This document shows positions 1 through 5,084 of a stretch of DNA of 6,834 bases, in pieces (the stretch's first letter is position 1; every line of letters begins with the position of its first letter). The notes below the pieces were generated by a model. That model had not been told where the DNA came from and did not search any database. It saw only the letters and a program-made list of their open reading frames with translations. Position numbers and translations under genes: made by a program. Source of the DNA: Candidatus Zixiibacteriota bacterium (GTDB taxonomy: Bacteria; Zixibacteria; MSB-5A5; GN15; FEB-12); contig JAGLXI010000159.1 of the NCBI GenBank assembly GCA_023132995.1, positions 1 to 6,834 of the forward strand. Reading direction: 5' to 3'.

Positions 1-2429
1 TCGGAGCTATGACGGGCGCCATCACATACGCGATGTGCGATTTGTTGCGGAAAGTCATCTACACTGTCGATGGCACAACCGGCTCGGTAGCTGACACGGT
101 CGGTTTCGCCTTCAGCCGCTCGGTGAACCCGGGCATCCCTGACGGCTTTGACGACATACCTTACACTATCACTATCGGACCGATCAGCGGCGCGTCTGAA
201 GGATTGTCAATATGTCTCGATTCGGCCTTCGTGCCGCCATCAACAGTCTGGAAGTGGTATACCATAGGTGTGGGGGAATTCTTCCCGTCCTGGGACGGCC
301 CTCACTGCTATCCCGTCGGCAGCGGGCCCTGCTGTGTGCTTCGCGGTGACGTGGACGGCAACGGTTTCATTGACATCTCCGACCTGGTTTACTTAGTAGA
401 CTACATTTTCAACGATGGGCCGGAGCCGCCATGCTGGGATGAAGGTGACGTCGATGGCAGTGGCATTGCGCCGATTGACATTTCCGACCTGGTCTACCTG
501 GCAGACTACATGTCTGCCCAGGGCCCGGAGCCGCCGCCTTGTGACGGCGCCGATCCCGTACCCGTCTACCCGGGCGGCAGCATCTCACTTCACGAGGTTG
601 ACGGTCTCTATGAGGCTATCGATCAGGTGCCTCTGGGAGACACGGTCACTTTCCGCATGCGAGTGTCGAACCAGGATATCGGCGTCGGAATCAAAGGCAT
701 AATGAACGGCTTCCGCATCTATGGCGACGACCCGGGCGTCAACTGGACGATTACCGAGAGCGGCCCGAGTGGGGTGTCGTGGTTTGATACTCACTGGTCA
801 ATCAGCGAATTCAGTGTCAACGGTTCCGGTGCAGACACTCTCGGCTATGGAGGCTATACGTTGTCTGGTCAGGGCATTCCCGATGGTCTTGACTCGCTGC
901 TTTTCTATATCGAGGTCTACGTGCCCGACAACCCGGACAACCGGAACCAGTTCCTCTGTATCGATTCGTCGTTCTTCCCGCCGTCCGGAGTGTGGAAATG
1001 GGCCGCCGGGTCCGGGAACGGCAACTACAATCCGTCGTGGTCGGGGCCGCACTGTTTCAAGATGGTGCATGTGTCGGACCTTCAGGCAGGTTTCAGCGCC
1101 GCTCCCACCGCCGGAGTGGCTCCCGTGACGGTGCAGTTCACGGATGAGAGTGCCGGTGATCCCGACGACTGGTACTGGGATTTCGGCGACAGTGAGTACA
1201 GCGCCTCTCAGGATCCGCTGCACACTTATGACGATGCCGGGGTTTACGACGTGAAGCTGCGTGTTCAGGACGGTTCTGGCGATGAGGACAGTGTCGTTGC
1301 CATAGGGTACATCCAGGTGGGAACCAGCGGCTATACCGATGTTGTCGCCCAGATCGAGATGAGTCCTGATGGTTCCATCCCCGGTAATGATCTGTGGTAC
1401 CGGTTTTCGTGGATCAACCTGGGGACGATAGGGGCCCAGTCTTGTGTGCTCAAGATGCTCCTTCCCGACGATATGATTCTCGATGGTCTCAAAGATTCGC
1501 TGGGGTACGTGATGAGCCCTGGTGACTACAGTTGGGTTGGAGACACGATCGTAGTGCCGCTCCAGACGATTCAGCCGTCGAATGTATGGCGACACGTGAT
1601 ACCCTTCGGTACCCTCTCGCCGTCGGCAGGGGGGGATATTGTAGCAGAGATGTGGCTCAGCGGTTCCACTCCCGATATTGACACCCTCAACAACTACGCC
1701 CACCATTTGCTGCCGGTGAGCGATCCGGGCGGGAAGGCTCGATATTTTGACCGGAGTGTCATGTATTCCGGCGACAAGATGGCTCACCCGGACGGTGTTA
1801 ATCGCATATATGCTACGGGTTCGGATGTGGAATATCTCTCATTTGGAGTCACGTTTGAGAACTCGCCGGATGCCAATCTCGATATTTCGTCTATCACGGT
1901 TACCGATGTCCTCGATGATCATCTTGATATGTCGGTTCAGTCTCTTGACGTCTGGGGCAACAGCCATCCGCAGGCGTGCCAGTATGCCGGTATTGATCCG
2001 CTTACTCGTGTCATGACCTGGAACTGCATCAAGATAAACCTTCAGCCCGGTGAAAAGGGCTCGTTCCAGTACAAGGTGGCTCCGGTACAAGGTGTTGTCG
2101 ATGGTACGTGGGTTCTGAATACCGCCTACATTGGTTTTGGATTTGACGATCCGATCACAGCCCCCGGGGAAGGTCCCGTTATCAGAATTCTGGGCGAGTG
2201 CTGCATCCCGCCCATACGCGGTGACGTCGATTACAACGACGCCGTGCTGATTGACATATCCGATTTGGTTTACCTGGTTGACTTCATGTTCAACTTAGGA
2301 CCGGAACCCATCTGCTTTGAAGAGGGTGACATTGACGGGAGCGGGAGCCCACCGATCGACATATCCGATCTGGTTTACCTGACGGATTACATGTTCAACA
2401 GTGGCCCCGAGCCGTTGTCTTGCCCTTAG
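1..2429 (+). CDS. Secreted multidomain protein with two dockerin-like modules and a PKD domain (5'-partial)
   Basis: The reading frame is open to the left edge, so the true start and any signal peptide lie outside the window. The first Met, at base 9, falls inside a repeated domain and is unlikely to be the start. Counting from that Met (806 residues), the order is: beta-rich unit A (about 28-103), dockerin-like module 1 (108-178), a spacer and a longer beta-rich region ending in unit B (275-352), a PKD domain (about 362-438, with WDFGD at 390-394 and HTYDDAGVYDV), a CARDB/Ig-like beta domain (about 442-570), a DUF11/DUF7619-like domain (about 585-727, with VTFEN and VTDVLDDHLD), and dockerin-like module 2 (731-805) at the C-terminus. 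No enzymatic domain, transmembrane anchor, LPXTG or type IX sorting tail is visible. Inferred role: extracellular or surface scaffold, adhesion or matrix protein. Domain calls come from motif recognition; the exact family of the beta units is uncertain. Confidence 0.85.
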   Translation, partial: GAMTGAITYAMCDLLRKVIYTVDGTTGSVADTVGFAFSRSVNPGIPDGFDDIPYTITIGPISGASEGLSICLDSAFVPPSTVWKWYTIGVGEFFPSWDGPHCYPVGSGPCCVLRGDVDGNGFIDISDLVYLVDYIFNDGPEPPCWDEGDVDGSGIAPIDISDLVYLADYMSAQGPEPPPCDGADPVPVYPGGSISLHEVDGLYEAIDQVPLGDTVTFRMRVSNQDIGVGIKGIMNGFRIYGDDPGVNWTITESGPSGVSWFDTHWSISEFSVNGSGADTLGYGGYTLSGQGIPDGLDSLLFYIEVYVPDNPDNRNQFLCIDSSFFPPSGVWKWAAGSGNGNYNPSWSGPHCFKMVHVSDLQAGFSAAPTAGVAPVTVQFTDESAGDPDDWYWDFGDSEYSASQDPLHTYDDAGVYDVKLRVQDGSGDEDSVVAIGYIQVGTSGYTDVVAQIEMSPDGSIPGNDLWYRFSWINLGTIGAQSCVLKMLLPDDMILDGLKDSLGYVMSPGDYSWVGDTIVVPLQTIQPSNVWRHVIPFGTLSPSAGGDIVAEMWLSGSTPDIDTLNNYAHHLLPVSDPGGKARYFDRSVMYSGDKMAHPDGVNRIYATGSDVEYLSFGVTFENSPDANLDISSITVTDVLDDHLDMSVQSLDVWGNSHPQACQYAGIDPLTRVMTWNCIKINLQPGEKGSFQYKVAPVQGVVDGTWVLNTAYIGFGFDDPITAPGEGPVIRILGECCIPPIRGDVDYNDAVLIDISDLVYLVDFMFNLGPEPICFEEGDIDGSGSPPIDISDLVYLTDYMFNSGPEPLSCP
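90..317 (+). repeat. Beta-rich duplicated unit, copy A
   Basis: Residues 28-103 of the first protein align by eye with residues 275-352 (copy B). Shared landmarks in order are ADT(V/L)G, GIPDG(F/L)D, a (I/L)CxDS(A/S)F(V/F)PPS segment, VWKW and PSWxGPHC. Cysteines C69 and C100 are conserved at near-identical spacing in copy B and could form a disulfide. The copy is followed directly by dockerin-like module 1. Its 5' part runs toward the window edge, so the full domain probably begins upstream. I do not recognise a named family; a cohesin-like or Ig-like beta sandwich is possible. Confidence 0.65.
330..542 (+). repeat. Dockerin-like module 1 (two EF-hand-like repeats)
   Basis: This encodes residues 108-178 of the first protein (numbered from the Met at base 9). 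Two halves each carry a calcium-loop pattern followed by ISDLVYLxDYM and then GPEPP. The first loop is canonical for dockerin type I, with D114, D116, N118, D122 and D125 at loop positions 1, 3, 5, 9 and 12. The second loop has D147, D149, S151, D157 and D160, which is two residues longer. Cysteines flank the halves: C108-C109 before, C142 between, C178 after. Dockerins classically bind cohesins in a Ca2+-dependent way. Here the module is internal, not terminal, and no cohesin is identified with certainty, so the partner is unknown. Confidence 0.8.
831..1064 (+). repeat. Beta-rich duplicated unit, copy B
   Basis: This is the second copy of the unit at 90-317, encoding residues 275-352 with C317 and C349 as the conserved cysteines. 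The whole domain probably starts near residue 188: the stretch after YPGGSISLHEVDG, with PLGDTVTFRMRVSNQ, looks like the first strands of a beta sandwich. The full unit would then be about 165 residues. Unlike copy A, it is followed by a PKD domain instead of a dockerin module. Confidence 0.65.
1092..1322 (+). other. PKD domain within the first protein
   Basis: Residues about 362-438 show the PKD pattern: FSAAPTAGVAPVTVQFTDES at the start, then WYWDFGDSE, then HTYDDAGVYDVKLRVQD and a final hydrophobic strand GYIQVG. PKD domains are Ig-like modules that act as spacers or in protein-protein and carbohydrate binding in extracellular bacterial proteins. The WDFGD and HTYxxxGxYxVxLxV motifs make this the most secure domain call in the protein. 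Confidence 0.88.
2199..2423 (+). repeat. Dockerin-like module 2 (C-terminal, two EF-hand-like repeats)
   Basis: This encodes residues 731-805 at the extreme C-terminus of the first protein, the usual place for a dockerin. Loop residues are D739, D741, N743, D749, D752 in the first half and D774, D776, S778, D784, D787 in the second. Both loops are two residues longer than the canonical 12-residue EF loop. Each half continues with ISDLVYLxD(F/Y)MFNxGPEP. The cysteine layout repeats that of module 1: C731-C732 before, C769 between and C805 after. The four half-repeats are strongly conserved in protein but use different synonymous codons, which suggests old duplication under selection rather than recent copying. 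Confidence 0.8.
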
Positions 2430-2471
2430 AGGCTAAGCCGGTGGTGTTGACACGGGAGTTGCGCTAGTAGC

Positions 2472-2510
2472 GCGGAGAGAGCATCGCTCTCTCCGCCTTG
2501 CTCTGTAGTT
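2472..2510 (+). terminator. Candidate intrinsic terminator after the dockerin protein gene
   Basis: A perfect 11-bp inverted repeat, GCGGAGAGAGC (2472-2482) and GCTCTCTCCGC (2486-2496), is separated by the 3-base loop ATC, 42 bases after the stop codon. The downstream tract (cttgctctgtagttt) is only moderately T-rich, so it is not a textbook terminator. The position and the very stable stem favour transcript termination or 3'-end stabilisation. A short competing hairpin, gcgct-agt-agcgc at 2461-2473, overlaps its left edge. Confidence 0.6.
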
Positions 2511-2564
2511 TGCGCGCTGCCGCCGTTGCGCAATTCGGCCGCATTGGGGGGAGAGAGATTTAAC

Positions 2565-2593
2565 TTGCCCCCCCCTGTCACGGTCAATATATT
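2565..2593 (+). promoter_or_regulatory. Candidate sigma70-type promoter for hppA
   Basis: TTGCCC (2565-2570, 4 of 6 matches to TTGACA) and TATATT (2588-2593, 5 of 6 to TATAAT) are separated by exactly 17 bases. Transcription would start near 2600, leaving a leader of about 60 bases before the hppA ATG. An 11-base near-palindrome CGAAAATTTCG (2596-2606) sits at the expected start site and could be an operator. A weaker alternative is TTGTGA (2611) with TGTAAA (2633). TAACTTTG at 2627-2634 resembles a Bacteroidetes -7 element (TAnnTTTG) but has no well-spaced TTTG upstream. Confidence 0.4.
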
Positions 2594-2659
2594 CCCGAAA
2601 ATTTCGCAGGTTGTGAAAAATACAACTAACTTTGTAAATCGCGACGGGACGAGGTTAGA

Positions 2660-4687
2660 ATGGATATCTTTGGATTACCTCCGGGGTACTTGGCCGCCCT
2701 AATCGGAATCATCGGGTTTGTCTTTGCGCTCATGCTCTTTCTATGGATCCGGGGCCGTGACGCCGGGACCGATTTGATGAAGGAGATTTCCGAGCGCATT
2801 CACAGCGGCGCCATGGTGTTCCTGAAACGGGAATACACGATTCTGCTTATCTTTATCGTAGTTGTTTTCGCGCTGCTCTTCTGGAAAATAGGGTCGCAGA
2901 CGGCGGTGGCCTTCCTCGGCGGCGCCGGTTGCTCTATGCTGGCCGGGTTCGTGGGGATGAAAGCCGCCACCCGCGCCAACGTGCGGACCTGCGCCGCGGC
3001 GAAAGACAAGGGCCAACCGGCGGCGCTGTCAATAGCGTTTACCGGCGGCGCGGTTATGGGAATGACTGTCGCCTCGCTCGGTCTGATCGGCGTCGGGATT
3101 GCTTACTTTTTCTTTTGCGGTGATCCAAGTACCGCCTGGATCATCAATGGCTTCGCGATGGGAGCTTCGTCGATTGCCCTGTTTGCCCGTGTCGGCGGCG
3201 GTATTTACACCAAAGCGGCTGACGTCGGGGCCGACTTGGTCGGCAAGGTAGAGGTCGGCATCCCTGAGGACGATCCGCGCAACCCAGCCGTGATTGCGGA
3301 CAACGTTGGTGACAACGTCGGCGATACCGCCGGCATGGGAGCGGACCTGTTTGAATCGTACGTCGGGTCGATTATCGCCACGATTGCCATTGCGGCGACC
3401 ATCACCGGCACCGGCCTGGCCAGCGACATTTCCACGATCATTGCCGACAATCGGGCTGCTTACATGCAACTGCCGTTGATGATCGTGGCCTTTGGAGCTC
3501 TGGCTTCGATTCTGGGCATTCTTTCAGTGAAAGTCTTTTCCTCAATGAACCCGGCTGCCACCCTTCGTCTGGTCACATACGTTGGTGCTGTCATAATGCT
3601 GATTGCAGCGTGGTTCATCATAGATTACTTACGCGTCGACCAGAACGTCTTCTGGGCCATCCTGGGTGGCAACGTCGCGGGGATAGCGCTCGGACTCCTG
3701 ACGGAGTACTATACTGCCGCCGCTCCCATTCGTAAGATCGCCAATGCCTCGAAGACCGGCGCCGCGACCAATATCATCCAAGGCCTGGCGGTCGGGATGG
3801 AATCGGTATTGCTGCCGATAATCGTGATTTGCGCTGCCATCTATACCGGTTTCAGCTTCGCCGGCCTTTACGGCATTGGCATCGCCGGAGTAGGCATGCT
3901 GGCGACCATCGGTGTGACAATGTCCGTTGACGCCTACGGGCCGATCGCTGATAACGCCGGTGGTATATCGGAGATGGCCGGTCTTGGCCCCGACGTTCGC
4001 AAGATCACTGACCGGTTGGATTCTCTGGGCAATACTACCGCCGCTATCGGTAAAGGGTTTGCCATCGGCTCAGCCGCCTTGACGGCGCTGGCGCTGTTCA
4101 GTGCCTATTCAACTGCGGTGGGACTAAATGGCATCAATATCCTGGATGTTCACGTCGTTATCGGGTTCTTCATGGGTGGCGTGATACCGTTCTTCGTGGC
4201 GGCCCTCACCATGACCGCCGTCGGTAAGGCGGCCTCGCAGATGGTTGAAGAGGTTCGCCGTCAGTTCCGTGAGATCAAGGGTCTGATGGAAGGCAAGGCC
4301 ACCCCCGATACCGCCACTTGCGTTGACATAGCCACGCGCGGCGCTTTGCAGCAGATGGTTGCGCCAGGCTTGACCGCTGTGCTGGCACCTATTGTCGTCG
4401 GTTACGTCCTCGGCGCCGAGGCGCTGGGTGGGTTTCTGGCCGGTGCTACTATGTCGGGTGTGATGATGGCTCTCATGATGGCCAATGCCGGAGGCGCCTG
4501 GGACAATGCCAAGAAATGGATCGAATCAGGCAATCTGGGCGGTAAGGGTTCCGATGCTCATAAGGCGGCCGTTGTAGGTGACACCGTCGGTGATCCGTTC
4601 AAGGACACTTCCGGTCCGTCCATGAACATCCTTATCAAATTGATGGCGATTGTTTCGCTGGTGGTCGGCACCGCTCTGTTCAGGTAG
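2660..4687 (+). CDS. hppA: Membrane-bound ion-translocating pyrophosphatase (K+-dependent type)
   Basis: This inner-membrane enzyme hydrolyses cytoplasmic PPi to phosphate and uses the energy to pump Na+ and/or H+ outward. The 675-residue length and the many hydrophobic segments fit a complete bacterial family member with about 16 membrane helices. The catalytic signature is intact: GGGIYTKAADVGADLVGKVE (180-199; K185, D188, D192), EDDPRNP (203-209), DNVGDNVGDTAGMGADLFE (214-232), VDAYGPIADNAGG (423-435), GGAWDNAKKWIE (611-622) and the C-terminal GDTVGDPFKDTSGPS motif (640-654). GNTTAAIGKG (457-466) has Ala461 and Gly464 where K+-independent enzymes have Lys and Thr, so K+ dependence is predicted. 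K+-dependent members include Na+, Na+/H+ and H+ pumps, and E232 alone does not separate them. Start: GAGG at 2651-2654 lies 5 bases before the ATG, and the first helix follows directly. It appears monocistronic, with a terminator downstream. Confidence 0.97.
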   Translation: MDIFGLPPGYLAALIGIIGFVFALMLFLWIRGRDAGTDLMKEISERIHSGAMVFLKREYTILLIFIVVVFALLFWKIGSQTAVAFLGGAGCSMLAGFVGMKAATRANVRTCAAAKDKGQPAALSIAFTGGAVMGMTVASLGLIGVGIAYFFFCGDPSTAWIINGFAMGASSIALFARVGGGIYTKAADVGADLVGKVEVGIPEDDPRNPAVIADNVGDNVGDTAGMGADLFESYVGSIIATIAIAATITGTGLASDISTIIADNRAAYMQLPLMIVAFGALASILGILSVKVFSSMNPAATLRLVTYVGAVIMLIAAWFIIDYLRVDQNVFWAILGGNVAGIALGLLTEYYTAAAPIRKIANASKTGAATNIIQGLAVGMESVLLPIIVICAAIYTGFSFAGLYGIGIAGVGMLATIGVTMSVDAYGPIADNAGGISEMAGLGPDVRKITDRLDSLGNTTAAIGKGFAIGSAALTALALFSAYSTAVGLNGINILDVHVVIGFFMGGVIPFFVAALTMTAVGKAASQMVEEVRRQFREIKGLMEGKATPDTATCVDIATRGALQQMVAPGLTAVLAPIVVGYVLGAEALGGFLAGATMSGVMMALMMANAGGAWDNAKKWIESGNLGGKGSDAHKAAVVGDTVGDPFKDTSGPSMNILIKLMAIVSLVVGTALFR

Positions 4688-4717
4688 CCGACGGCTATTC
4701 TACTGAAGTCTTTAAGC

Positions 4718-4754
4718 GAGGTACCGTTCTGATGTCGGACCAGTACCTCTTTTT
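4718..4754 (+). terminator. Intrinsic terminator of hppA
   Basis: GAGGTAC (4718-4724) pairs with GTACCTC (4743-4749), directly followed by five T residues (4750-4754). The 18-base loop can extend the stem slightly through CCG/CGG pairing. It starts about 30 bases after the hppA stop. A small hairpin, TAGCC-GAC-GGCTA (4685-4697), overlaps the stop codon itself. Together these suggest hppA ends its transcript here and that tolC needs its own promoter. Confidence 0.7.
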
Positions 4755-5084
4755 CAATTGGCGCATGAATATCGACGCATCCGGTGAGTAATGTAGTGTG
4801 GAAGCAATCATGAAACCTTTTGCTGTATGTATCGTATCATGAATCTGTGGAGATGACAGAGGCAAACGGATGAGACTACAGTGCTTTTCCGCCGCCGGCC
4901 CCCCGGTGGCCCTTAGAAATAATCAAGTGAGAAAGCCCATTCTGACCGGAGCCGGTTCGGGGGCAAGTTCGCTTTTCCATGCAACCAAGGAAGCGCCTTG
5001 CCGGTCTTATCTATGGAGCCGATGTCGGATTGGCGGGTCGCATGTCCGGCCATGGAAAGTTGGATGATCTTAAGGAGACACTGG
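4755..5084 (+). other. Long structured non-coding leader upstream of tolC
   Basis: These 330 bases between the hppA terminator and the tolC start hold no convincing gene. They hold three inverted repeats. GCCGCCGG (4891-4898) pairs with CCGGTGGC (4903-4910), an 8-bp stem with one G-U pair and a CCCC loop. GGCAAG (4962-4967) pairs with CTTGCC (4997-5002), enclosing CGCTT-TT-CC (4970-4978) paired with GGAAGCG (4989-4995). ATGG-AG-CCG (5013-5021) may pair with CGGCCAT (5048-5054), close to the ribosome binding site. A direct repeat ATCATGAA occurs at 4807 and 4836. TATCAT (4835-4840) resembles a -10 box but lacks a good -35. An open frame at 4870-5067 (65 codons) looks non-genic. The region may be a regulated 5' UTR; I do not recognise a known riboswitch class. 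Confidence 0.45.
5072..5077 (+). promoter_or_regulatory. Ribosome binding site that fixes the tolC start
   Basis: AAGGAG lies 7 bases before the ATG at 5085, a near-perfect Shine-Dalgarno sequence. The frame remains open upstream to a TTG at 4998, but that extension (29 residues, no signal-peptide character) lacks such a site. The Met at 5085 is followed at once by a proper signal peptide. Confidence 0.85.

Noticed and set aside
798..1787. 329-codon open frame on the minus strand
   Set aside because: It lies antisense within the well-supported modular protein gene. The translation shows no recognisable domain or signal, and has the His/Arg/Val-rich composition typical of an antisense shadow.
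342..2228. RGD tripeptides at residues 112-114 and 737-739 as integrin-type adhesion motifs
   Set aside because: Both are simply the Arg before the first calcium-loop Asp of a dockerin-like module. There is no reason to invoke host-cell adhesion.
4853..5045. Possible c-di-GMP (GEMM-I) riboswitch, suggested by agaggcaaac and later by atggagccgatgtcgg
   Set aside because: The conserved GACGCAAAGC core and the tetraloop-receptor arrangement are missing, and the two resembling pieces are too far apart.
4870..5067. 65-codon open frame starting at an ATG with GAGG 7 bases upstream, ending just before the tolC ribosome binding site
   Set aside because: The peptide has no domain, hydrophobic segment or leader-peptide signature, and its codons run through strong hairpins. 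The ribosome site and the stop position close to tolC are suggestive but not enough to call a gene. A translated upstream peptide would need ribosome profiling or conservation.
4998..5084. Upstream extension of the tolC frame to a TTG start
   Set aside because: The ATG at 5085 has a near-perfect Shine-Dalgarno sequence and begins a textbook signal peptide. The extension would bury the signal peptide 29 residues in.
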